Source: Cherax quadricarinatus
Lineage: Eukaryota; Arthropoda; Malacostraca; Decapoda; Parastacidae
DNA: 64,000 bases
Assembly (NCBI RefSeq): GCF_038502225.1
Contig: NC_091325.1
Location: forward strand, 31,442,128-31,506,127
Reading direction: 5' to 3'
Part shown: positions 39,765 through 49,692 of the stretch, piece by piece
Layout of the letters: every line of letters begins with the position of its first letter
Position numbering within the stretch: the stretch's first letter is position 1
The notes under the pieces: generated by a model
Databases searched by the model: none
Told to the model about the DNA's origin: nothing
Seen by the model: only the letters and a program-made list of their open reading frames with translations
Made by a program: the position numbers and the translations under genes

Positions 39765-40247
39765 ATGGCTGACACTGGTGAAAATTCTGGGGATGACATG
39801 CATTTGGAAGGTAACCTAGAATCAAATCCCCAGGTTAGGAACCTGGATAAGAAAGCATCACTTATACGAATGAAATTAGCCCTAGTTGTGGAAGAAAAAG
39901 AACGGTTAAGGATTGAACGCACAAAGATCCAGGAACAGAGAGTCTTAGAGGAGTTTAGGGCTCAAGAAAGAACTAAAGAGAGGCAGCTTGCTTCTCACCC
40001 AGCCACAGACATGAGGGTAGATGTTTTTCATTTGGATAAAGCCATAAAATTTGTGCCCAAATTCCTAGAGAAAGACCCAGACCAGTTTTTCCTGTTATTT
40101 GAAAGTACGGCCAAATCCCAAGTTTGGCCGGAAAAGGAATGGGCGACATTAGCAAGAACCAAGTTAGTTGGTAAAGGGTTACAGGCCGTTAGTTCTTTAG
40201 AAGGATCGGCCTTTTCTGATTATCATAAACTAAAAGAGGTAGTTTTA

Positions 40248-40298
40248 TTGGCTTATCAAATGTTGCTGGAAAGGTACCAGCAACATTTGATAAGCCAA
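40248..40298. repeat. Perfect 22-bp inverted repeat at LINE junction
   Basis: The arms at 40248-40269 and 40277-40298 are exact reverse complements, with a 7-base loop AAAGGTA at 40270-40276. The left arm is gag coding sequence (encoding AYQML). The right arm lies exactly at the start of the inserted LINE fragment. The right arm therefore looks like a back-copied piece of the flanking target. Confidence 0.9.
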
Positions 40299-40566
40299 CA
40301 TTTGGAAATAGGGTAGTTGATGAGTGGAACAGTCTACCTAGTTGGGTTATTGAGGCTAGGACTTTGGGTAGTTTCAAATCTAGGTTGGATAAGTACATGA
40401 GTGGGAAGGGTTGGATTTGAGTGGGACTTTCACATCAGAGCTTATTTCTTGGGTAGCATTGAAAATTGGGTTGGGTAAATGTTTTGTTAGTGGGATGAAT
40501 TGTAAAGGACCTGCCTAGTATGGGCCAGCAGACCTCCTGCAGTGTTCCTCCTTTCTTATGTTATGT
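40277..40566 (+). mobile_element. 5'-truncated LINE fragment inside gag
   Basis: After the back-copied arm, the sequence encodes the very C-terminus of a LINE ORF2 (VVDEWNSLPSWVIEARTLG, then KSRLDKYMSGKGWI and a stop). A roughly 170-base 3' UTR ends with CTTTCTTATGTTATGTTCTA, a type of end I recall from decapod LINEs. It is in the same orientation as the host Gypsy element. No long target-site duplication is visible. The insertion point is between gag residues ERYQ and KFRG. Confidence 0.72.
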
Positions 40567-41163
40567 TCTAGAAGTTTAGAGGACTAAAGTTTCAGTCAGG
40601 GCAGTCTTTGGTGGAATATGGTAAGGAGAAGATGTCACTTCTAAATAGGTGATGTCGCTCAAAGGGGGTGGTAGGCAATTATGAGGGTGTAATTACCTTA
40701 ATTTTGTTAGAGGATCTTTTGAGAAATTTTCTTCCTGACCTTAAGGCATATCTTGAGGAAAAGGATCTGGATGATTTTAATAATGCTTTAGAGCTGGGGG
40801 ATAGATTTTTAGATAACCATAAATTTGGTAGTAGTTACCACTCATCACATGCTAATAATGGTAAGTTTTCTTCACCAGTGAGTAGAAATAAGAACTTTCA
40901 GAAGTTTAAGCCACCTATTTTCCAGCCTAATAACCACCAGAGTTTTAATAAGCCTAATTTTCCGGTACCTACCCAGGAAGGTTTTAAGTCAGCTGTCACA
41001 GGTCCATGACTACCGGGGACAGGTAGAAAGAGTCCAGTTCTCCTACGTCACGGGCCACAGCCTATGTCAAGTGTGCAGGGCGCTTTTAAACCTTATCACT
41101 GCTTAGGGACCAGGCTGCAGCAGATGCTTCTCCAGTAAGTACACCAGTTACACATGATGTTGC

Positions 41164-41545
41164 TTGCATTGCAGTCTTGCCCCAAGGTATCAAAAGAAGA
41201 AGGTCTATTCAAGTAAGTCTACTGTGGCCATACACCAAAATGAAGGTAGGGTAACAGGTGTTATGTCTTTGAGGGACACTGGTAGCACATACACCTTGCT
41301 TCGCAGGGGTGTATTGCCAGTGTCAGATGACACCTACACCGGGTTGGACATTTTTCTTAAAGGGATTACCGGATTCCCTGTCAGGACTCCAGTGCACAGG
41401 TTATAGTTGGAGTCTGCGTACCAGCCTGGGTGCCTACTTGTAGGTATTGCAGAAGATGCACCTTTTGCAGGAGTTGATCTTCTAGGCAACAACGTTGTGG
41501 GACTCCTCAAAAGTGAGAAATGTTTAGTTTTGCAGGTCCCTGCTT
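41164..41545 (+). pseudogene. Gypsy aspartic protease domain
   Basis: The segment contains VMSLRDTGSTYTLLRRGVLP, with the retropepsin active-site triad DTG. After a stop at about 41403, a second block AEDAPFAGVDLLGNNVVGLL matches the conserved LLG(N/D)D-type strand that closes retropepsin-like domains. It follows gag as expected. At least two stops or shifts separate the pieces. Confidence 0.65.
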
Positions 41546-42310
41546 GACAAACTGGTAATGACCAAACTGGAGCAACGATGCCTGAAAAATTTTCAGTGTG
41601 TTCTAGGATTAAACAGGGGAACAAGGCAGAAACTGTGCCTCCCTGTGACCCTTCTGCAGACTGTGGTGATGGTTTGGGCCTGGGGAACTTGTTCATTGAG
41701 TCTGACCTGTAGGAGACTCTGGGCAGTGATGAACCGGCTCAGCCAGAACTCAGTTGGAGAAGTGGTCTTGGTGCTGATGTGGGAAAAAATTCCCTGACTC
41801 TGCAGCAGCTGAGTGAGGCCCAGGAAGGTTGTGACCTTCTGAAAGCTACTCAGTTATCAGCTGTTGCTGAGGACGTGGTTCCCAAATTTACCGAATGTTT
41901 ATTTTGCAGAGTTGATCACATGAGGAAGACTCTTTATAAGAGGACCTGTGTCCAAGTGGCCATAGCAGAAGGGAGAGCTGAATAATCAGTGTTTATTAAT
42001 AAATTCTTTTCCTAACAGGTTGCCAGTCTATACCCTTTCTGAATGATTTTGTGTGTGTGGTTTTGAGATTTCTGGTGAAACATTTTTGTCTCTCAGGCTT
42101 TGCACTACTTGAGGCTAAACTTACCAATGTATATCACTCTAGGAGTCAAAGAAATGTACAGTGGTTTTCCCAGTTTCTCAGGACAAGGCACGTTTGTTTT
42201 ACCCAGTACCAGAAGGACTGGGATAAGGGTATTCCCCTCCTTTTCATTACCGTGTGGGGAAGCACTCTTGAATCATTAAGTCATGGGCTACGTGAGGATG
42301 GTGATGTTCC
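41546..42310 (+). pseudogene. Gypsy integrase region, fragmentary
   Basis: After protease comes a spacer with NSLTLQQLSEAQEGCDLLKA (41779-41985). It resembles the segment before the integrase zinc-binding region in Gmr1-type polyproteins. The HHCC finger and the DDE Asp residues are not recognisable. Near 42205-42290 the residues YQKDWDKGIPLLFITVW and STLESLSHG match the C-terminal part of the integrase core (W-D-x-G-I-P, then ES-G-SP-type). So only the start and end of integrase are visible and most of the catalytic core is deleted or degraded. Confidence 0.5.
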
Positions 42311-42839
42311 CCCTCGGTGTTTTTTTCTCAATTTCAGAAACTGTTTGGCTAAGATGAGGTCGATGGCACTAGTGCACCAGCCTACCAGTCCGCCCAGGAT
42401 GACGTGGGACCATGAGGTGGTGCTACATATTCTGGAAGCTGGAGAGATGGGATTGGCATTGGAGCCGCGTCCTGGGAAGGCTATGATGGAACTGTGTAGT
42501 GGCTTCAAAATGATGGTGGATAAGGTCCCTGAGAAAGATGATGTAAGCAGGAAAATTGTACGAGATTGTGGAAGGTTTGGATCTTCTGAAAGACGGGTTG
42601 TAGTGGTGGCTCAGCCATGGTGCACCTTAGTGAAAGAGTTTTGGGATGCTGAAAATGGGGGCCATGTTAACCCCCATGAGGCAGAGGTTTGGGAATTTGT
42701 GCAACGTCAGCAGGCCTGGCATGATGTAAGCTGGGGTGAAATAGGTTATTTGAAGGAAGTGAAGTGTTTATTTCTAGAGACTGTGTTTGTACCCAGCGAG
42801 AGTGTCGGTGGACGTTGTCTTTTACGGGTCTCACACTAG
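42311..42839 (+). pseudogene. Unrecognised open segment in Gypsy element
   Basis: The integrase-end frame stays open to a stop at 42837-42839, part of a 262-codon open frame that begins at 42051. The last ~170 residues match nothing I recognise. They are Glu/Val/Trp-rich, with EVVLHILEAGEMGLALEPRP and HEAEVWEFVQRQQAWHDVSW. They occupy the place where the chromodomain-like tail and RT would be expected. They could be diverged RT-linker sequence, a captured segment or a chance frame. Confidence 0.3.
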
Positions 42840-43089
42840 TTGATACCTTGAACAAGTGCACTGACTGCCGCCAGGTACATTTAAGAAATAAGGTTGATCT
42901 GTCTCCTCTTTGTGAACTACACGCAAAATGTGTGAATGAAACGTGGGGGGTCATCTGATTCCCATGACCATGTGTGCCAAGGACACACATATTTGTAACT
43001 TTAATACCTCTGTGCATGAACCTTTTGTATGCCATTAACCCCCAAGATTTCTATGTGTAATCCTGGGTTACCCACCCTGGGTTTTACAA

Positions 43090-43433
43090 AATGATACAGG
43101 GGTGGGGGCAGTCTTGTTGCAGGGTAGAGCAGGGCAAGTAATGCTACTAAGCTACTTCTCGGCAAAACGTAACAGGCACCAAGGAGCTATGCCACCATAG
43201 CAAAGGAGGCTCTGGCCTTGCTTGGGGCAGTGCAAAATGTTTCTGCATATGTAACAGGGTCTCATCCTGGTATGGTTTATAGTGACCATAATCCTTTACG
43301 TTACCTTCATTTAATAAGGAACCACGTTCAAAGAGACTCGAGATGGGCCTTGTTTCTCCAGCCTCTTAATCTTGTAATCCATTATATGAAGGGAGCAGAG
43401 AATGGGGTTGCTGATGTCTTGTCTCATGTTTAA
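43090..43433 (+). pseudogene. Gypsy RNase H domain
   Basis: The domain starts with DTGVGAVLLQG (first catalytic Asp region) and LLSYFSAKRNRHQ. It continues after a frameshift with KEALALLGAVQNVSAYV (Glu), MVYSDHNPLRYLH (second Asp), RWALFLQPLNLVIHYMKGAE and NGVADVLSHV (final Asp). The spacing matches Gypsy RNase H. The stop at 43431-43433 ends the domain, so RNase H appears to be the last domain of the polyprotein, again as in Gmr1-like elements. Confidence 0.75.
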
Positions 43434-44185
43434 TATACACGATGTAGTGAATAGATCACTTATCTGTTCTTATTTTGCAGTAATTTGCGGTAGACGAGTA
43501 GATGGAACCCCGGACTACCCAAAGGAGAAGGGCAGGTTGAGCTGGAGCTATCAGGATTCCTTAGTGTGTGTGTTTTGGGGGTAGTCACATCAAGTGTCAT
43601 GCCTGGGTAAGGTATGCTACGTTTTTTTAGGTGTTGGCTGTGACGCCTCGCCTCTGTTTTATGTTGTTATAGGGACTGTTTTAGTGGATGTGGGGCTGGC
43701 GGTGATGCCCTCCACTTTTTGGGTCATGTCTCTTGATCCGAGGTGTTATGGTTCTCCAGGAGCACTACTCTCCAAGACAGCCCCATCCAAACCACCCATT
43801 TTATTTTCCTAGCTGCTATACCAGGCTGACATGTCTTCCAAGAAGGATATTTTATTGGTGTCCTTGTTTTTTAATATAGGTATAATTTTCTCATACAGGT
43901 GTATCTCGTTTGGGCAGACCCAAAAACATTTCTCTGAATTTATATCAAAAGTGGTTACAGGTTTAAAGTTTCTGCACAACCTATGGGACCACAGAGATTG
44001 CATGGAATCCAGGCATGACTTCGTCTGTTACCCTGTCTGCAGACTATACAGATTTTCATGGTGGTGGTTATTTACAACATTTTACAACTCTCCTAACTAG
44101 CTAGTCTATAACTACTAAAAGTATTTAGTTGTTAGTGTTTAACAGTTCTTTAATAGTTCTTCTGGGTAGGTTGGCTAGGATAGGC
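43434..44185. other. 3' flank of Gypsy element, possible LTR remnant
   Basis: 750 bases with no recognisable gene. A TGTGACGCCTCGCC sequence at about 43637 could be the start of a 3' LTR because Gypsy LTRs often begin TGTGACG. However, no matching copy was found upstream of gag and no terminating CA pair could be assigned. The short open frames here lack protein features. Confidence 0.35.
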
Positions 44186-44199
44186 TTTTTATGTAAAAG

Positions 44200-45197
44200 G
44201 ATAGGGGAATTAGACCCATTGCTGTTGGTAACACTCTTTGCCATCTAGTTGCCAAAGCAGCAGTAAGAAACATTCACCTAGAAGCTGCCAGATTACTCCA
44301 GCCACACCAACTGGGCTCTGGGGACTCTCAGGAAGTGAAGCAGCAGTTTAAGCAGGAAGGGCCTACATCAGGAACCTACCAGAAAACAAGGCCGTTCCCT
44401 AGTCTTTTCCTCTTCATTTTCGCTGGCTACAGCAAACCCTCAATTCTTTTTGTTTGGCGAACATGAAATTCCCTCATCAGAAGGTGTTCAGCAGGGTGAT
44501 CCACTCGCTCCACTTCTCTTCTAGCCTCTGCAGTGAGCTTAATATTTGGTACCTGGATGATGGCACTCTGGAAGGTACTGAAGAGTCCCTGATAGAGGAC
44601 CTGCAACTGGTGAAGTCACAGGGAGAAACCTTGGGGCTCATCCTCAATCCCTCCAAATGTGAAATCATCACAACGAACCAGGAAATAATCAATGATGTGC
44701 GAACAATGCTCCCAGAAGTCTCTACTACCACTCCATCCACCAGTACCCTCTTGGGAGCACAGCTGGGTCACCGAGGAATCGACACGGTCCTCAAGGACAA
44801 ATTGAATGACCTGAAGAGAATGGAGATAATAAGCAATCTTGATGCCCATGATGCCCTGTATCTCCTCATAAGGTGTCTTACTATGCCAAGACTCACTTAC
44901 TTCCTGAGGTGTGCACCCTCTTTTAACAACCCAACACTCGATGAATGTGATGTACACTTGAGATCAACCTTTAAGAAGGCACTGAATCTGCCACTAGAGG
45001 ATCGACAGTGGGATCAGGCAACCCTCCCAATGCGACTGGGAGGTATAGGGATACACAAGGCAATGCAGGTAGCTTTACCTGCATTTCTGTCTTCGTGTTT
45101 GGCTTCCAGTGGATTAGTCAAGAAGACTGTCCCCGAATGCTTGAGAGGCGCAGTAAGAGCTCAATACCAAAGGTTCACTGAAGCAGTCATGCGGTAG
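44200..45197 (+). pseudogene. Reverse transcriptase (YLDD type), degraded
   Basis: The first frame reads RPIAVGNTLCHLVAKAAVR, then LEAARLLQPHQLGSG (fingers). After a gap that has lost motif A, it reads YSKPSIL, then GEHEIPSSEGVQQGDPLAP and LLF (motif B). A stop and shift at 44524 lead into the long frame 44454-45197 with SELNIWYLDDGTLEG (motif C, catalytic YLDD), GLILNPSKCEII (motif D), TLLGAQLG and thumb-like residues LRLGGIGI. Three breaks are needed to read it. The family is widespread in invertebrates as unannotated RT proteins; I do not assign a named clade. Confidence 0.7.
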
Positions 45198-45439
45198 GAC
45201 ACCCTTGCAGACTCCTCTAGTAGACCAGCTCCTCCCAAAGAGCACAAACAGTCCCACTGGGACGAACTAATCATGGAAAATTTAGCCAATATAATGCTCA
45301 CCAGCGATTCAGGAAAGGACGAAGCTTGTCTCCTAGCGGTGAAGGCACCACACTCTGGAGATTTCCTTCTAGCTGTTCCAGTTCCTCCCTGTGCACTCGA
45401 CTCGACCCACAGGCCATCCGGATTGATGTTGCTCCTCGC

Positions 45440-46050
45440 CTAGCGCCCCCATCCTCACCGAACATAGGTGTATTTGCGGCAGGGCAACGGCTGATCAATT
45501 CGGACTTCATGGTCTCGTGTGTCACACATCAGAAGGGAAGTACACCAGACATGAGGAGGTCAACGGCATTATAAAGAGAAGCCTCGCCCTAGCCCATTGT
45601 CCAGCCCACCGGGAACCCCAAGTGCAGAGGTCTGACGGAAGTCAAAAGCATCCTGATGGAGCCACTATGCTACCCTGGAAGGATGGAAAACAAATTGCCT
45701 GGGACTACACCTGTGCCGCCACATTGGTAGACACCTACTTGCCATACTCCGTAGCTGAAGGGGGTGGAGCTGCCAGCCACAGGGAGACCCAGAAGATCCG
45801 CAAATATGAAGAATTTCCCCTTTGCTATAACTTCATCCCAATAAGGTCGGAAACCCCTGGAGCATGGGGTAAGTGTGCTCTGAAGTTCCTCAAAGAGCTG
45901 GGTGAAAAATTCATCATAGAAACCAAGGACCACAGGGCGGCCAGATTCTTTTTCCAGAGACTCAGTGTTGCAATCCAAAAGGGAAATACCTGCAGCATTC
46001 TGGGCACGCGGCCCACTGCAGGGGAGCTGGATGAAGTATTCGAGCTGTAG
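45440..46050 (+). pseudogene. CCHC knuckle plus restriction-like endonuclease domain
   Basis: One frame from about 45440 to the stop at 46048-46050. It begins with a knuckle CICGRATADQFGLHGLVC followed by H (C-x-C-x13-H-x3-C type). Then come HPDGATMLPWKDGKQ and IAWDYTC, and further on HRETQKIRKYEEF. The pattern P-D, a central Asp in WDYT, then K-x2-KY matches the PD-(D/E)XK nuclease core of R2-like LINEs (P-D, D, K-x-x-x-Y). The C-terminal block FFFQRLSVAIQKGN ends the protein near its natural stop EVFEL. This domain is open and shows less decay than the RT. Confidence 0.6.
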
Positions 46051-46163
46051 CTTTGAGTTGTTATCTGTGTTGTTTTATCTCCAATTGTATTTTGTCAATG
46101 TATTTTGTCTTTAAATAAAATATATATAAAATATAAGGGGTGGTATGAGAAAATTTTCATACA

Positions 46164-46196
46164 GCTTCAGGGAGAACCTTGAGTTTTCCCTGAAGC
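46164..46196. repeat. Short hairpin
   Basis: 14-base arms (46164-46177 and 46183-46196) are complementary with one mismatch and a 5-base loop CTTGA. The core is GCTTCAGGGA / TCCCTGAAGC. It lies between the 3' UTR of the RT-nuclease element and the TA microsatellite. It could be a MITE end or a chance stem. The function is unknown. Confidence 0.6.
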
Positions 46197-46254
46197 AAGT
46201 TTATTCTTTTCTCTGAGGATAAGGGTCCCCAGGACAGTTCTAGAAGTGGTAACT

Positions 46255-47379
<1,125 letters not shown>

Positions 47380-47479
47380 NNNNNNNNNNNNNNNNNNNNN
47401 NNNNNNNNNNNNNNNNNNNNNNNNNNNNNNNNNNNNNNNNNNNNNNNNNNNNNNNNNNNNNNNNNNNNNNNNNNNNNNN
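47380..47479. other. Assembly gap, 100 N
   Basis: Exactly 100 N, the conventional placeholder for a gap of unknown length. The left side is inside an RTE-like RT and the right side inside the linker of a CR1/L2-like LINE (copy D). Both ends are interspersed repeats, so the join itself is uncertain. Confidence 0.99.
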
Positions 47480-48355
47480 GTCTTTCTGGAGTCCCTTCTG
47501 TCTCCTCTGTGAACACTTCTTTGAATCTCTTGTTGAGTTCTTCACATACTTCACGGTCATTTCCTGTTGTCTCTCCTCCTTCCTTCCTTAGCCTGATTAC
47601 CTGGTCCTTGACTGTTGTTTTCCTCCTGATGTGGCTGTACAACAGTTTCGGGTCAGATTTGGCTTTCGCTGCTATGTCATTTTCATATTGTCTTTGGGCC
47701 TCCCTTCTTATCTGTGCATATTCGTTTCTGGCTCTACGACTGTTCTCCTTATTCTCCTGGGTCCTTTGCCTTCTATATTTCTTCCATTCCCTAGCACACT
47801 TGGTTTTTGCCTCCCTGCACCTTTGGGTAAACCATGGGCTCATCCTGGCTTTTTCATTACTCCTGTTACCCTTGGGTACAAACCTCTCCTCAGCCTCCTT
47901 GCATTTTGTTGCTACATATTCCATCATCTCATTAACTGGCTTCCCTGCCAGTTCTCTGTTCCACTGAACCCCGTTCAGGTAGTTCCTCATTCCTGTGTAG
48001 TCCCCTTTCTTGTAGTTTGGCTTCATTCGTCCTGGCCTTCCTGCTTCTCCCTCCACTTGTAGCTCTACTGTGTATTCGAAGCTTAAAACCACATGGTCAC
48101 TGGCCCCAAGGGGTCTTTCATATGCGATGTCCTCGATATCTGCACTACTGAAGGTGAATACTAAGTCCAGCCTTGCTGGTTCATCCTCTCCTCTCTCTCT
48201 TGTAGTGTCCCTTACGTGTTGGTACATGAAGTTCTCCAGTACCACCTCCATCATCTTAGCCCTCCATGTATCTTGGCCCCCATGTGGGTCCAAGTTCTCC
48301 CAATCGATCTCCTTGTGGTTAAAGTCACCCATGATCAGGAGCTTTGCCCTGCCAA
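47480..48355 (-). mobile_element. CR1/L2-like LINE copy D, truncated both ends
   Basis: The minus-strand frame from 48332 reads MGDFNHKEIDWENL (endonuclease GDFN), RLDLVFTFSS, LGASDHVVLSFEY (SDH) and the basic linker WKKYRRQRTQENKENSRRAR to EETEGTPER at the gap. It is open throughout. The endonuclease N-terminus is missing: the sequence begins at the codons for AKLLIMGDFN next to a GT/CA run. The linker differs by only a few residues from copy A. The RT half lies in or beyond the gap. Confidence 0.85.
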
Positions 48356-48358
48356 GGT

Positions 48359-48698
<340 letters not shown>

Positions 48699-49692
48699 TA
48701 CTCACCTAATTGTACTCACCTAATTGTGGTTGCAGGGGTCGAGACTCAGCTCCTGGCCCCGCCTCTTCACTGATCGCTACTGGATCCTCTCTCTCTCTGC
48801 TTCCTGAGCTTTGTCATAGCTCTTCTTAAAACTATGTATGGTTCCTGCCTCCACTACTTCACTTGCTAGGCTATTCCACTTGCTGACAACTCTATGACTG
48901 AAGAAATACTTCCTAACGTCCCTGTGACTCGTCTGAGTCTTCAGCTTCCAGTTGTGACCCCTTGTCCCTGTGTCCCCTCTCTGGAACATCCTATCTCTGT
49001 CCACCTTGTCTATTCCCCGCAGTATCTTGTTTGTCGTTATCATGTCTCCCCTGACCCTTCTGTCCTCCAGTGTCGTCAGTCCGATTTCCCTTAACCTTTC
49101 CTCGTACGACATTCCCTTGAGCTCTGGGACTAGCCTTGTTGCAAACCTTTGTATTTTCTCTAACTTCTTGACGTGCTTGACCAGGTGTGGGTTCCAGACT
49201 GGTGCTGCATACTCCAGAATGGGCCTAACGTACAATCTTCATGACTTTGCATTTGGCTGGATTGAATTCGAGAAGGCAGTTGCTGGACCACATGTCCAGC
49301 CTGTCCAGGTCTCTTTGCAGTCCTGCCTCATCCTCGTCCGATTTAATTCTTCTCATGAACTTCACGTCATCTGCGAACAGGGACACTTAAGAGTCTATTC
49401 CTTCCATCATGTCGTTCACATATATCAAAAATAGCACTGGTCCTAGAACTGACCCCTGTGGGACCCCGCTCGTAACAGGCGCCCACTGTGATACCTCTTC
49501 ACGTACCATGACTCGTTGCTGCCTCCCTGTCAGATATTCCCTTATCCATTGCAGTGCCCTCCCTTTTACGTGCGCCTGATCCTCCAGCTTCTGCACTAAT
49601 CTCTTGTGGGGAACTGTGTCAAAGGCCTTCCTGCAGTCTAGGAAAACGCAATCTACCCACCCCTCTCTCTCGTGTCTTACTTCTGTTACCTT
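48699..49692 (-). mobile_element. CR1/L2-like LINE copy C, 5'-truncated with internal deletion
   Basis: The minus strand begins at the codons for [14 protein letters not shown] blocks are [16 protein letters not shown] (A) and [20 protein letters not shown] (B), with a nonsense codon at 49387 directly after GIDS (E to TAA). The coding sequence then jumps near 49235, where about 220 bases present in copy A (52965-53184) are missing. It continues with YVRPILEYAAPVWNPHLVKH and ends ERERIQ at 48777. The 3' tail (48699-48776) has the family's GC-rich end and a doubled ATTAGGTGAGTAC. Its 5' end directly abuts the tail of copy B. Confidence 0.82.

Larger units (their letters stand above)
39765..41009 (+). 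pseudogene. Gypsy gag, interrupted
   Basis: It starts at ATG 39765 (MADTGENSGDDMHL). A charged coiled-coil-like segment (VVEEKERLRIERTKIQEQ) precedes a helical capsid-like region with KFVPKFLEKDPDQFFLLFES, WPEKEWATLARTKLVGKGLQ and FSDYHKLKEVVLLAYQM. These blocks match the gag of Gypsy elements with a SCAN-like capsid domain. At 40277-40566 a LINE fragment interrupts the gene. The frame resumes with KFRGLKFQSGQSLVEYGKEK, then a stop, and the C-terminal capsid part at 40668-41009 includes LPDLKAYLEEKDLDDFNNAL and a Ser/Asn/Pro-rich tail. No clear zinc knuckle was found after it. Confidence 0.72.
39765..43433 (+). mobile_element. Decayed Ty3/Gypsy element, Gmr1-like domain order
   Basis: On the plus strand the recognisable domains are, in order, gag (39765-41009), aspartic protease (DTGS near 41279), integrase C-terminal core (about 42190-42290) and RNase H (about 43090-43433). 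Integrase lying upstream of RNase H is the reverse of ordinary Gypsy elements and is the hallmark of the Gmr1 clade first described from cod. The RT palm (YVDD-type) is not visible and appears deleted or beyond recognition between 42840 and 43090. No env-like ORF is seen, and no LTR pair could be confirmed. Many frameshifts and stops; inactive. Confidence 0.72.
44186..46135 (+). mobile_element. Retroelement with RT, CCHC knuckle and PD-(D/E)XK-like nuclease
   Basis: A 5'-truncated element. It contains the RT palm (44200-45197), a spacer with a zinc knuckle (45469-45530) and a C-terminal domain (45517-46050) whose motif spacing resembles the restriction-like endonuclease of R2-type LINEs. The 3' UTR (46051-46135) includes AAATAAAATATATATAAAAT. 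The domain order RT-CCHC-nuclease is that of site-specific R2-like LINEs, but the RT sequence (YLDD, EGVQQGDPLAPLLF) is of another type. Several frameshifts; inactive. Neighbouring elements do not share its frame. Confidence 0.65.

Noticed and set aside
39700..44100. Complete Gypsy LTR pair
   Set aside because: A TGTGACG sequence near 43637 looks LTR-like, but no direct repeat of it was found upstream of gag, so I do not call LTRs.
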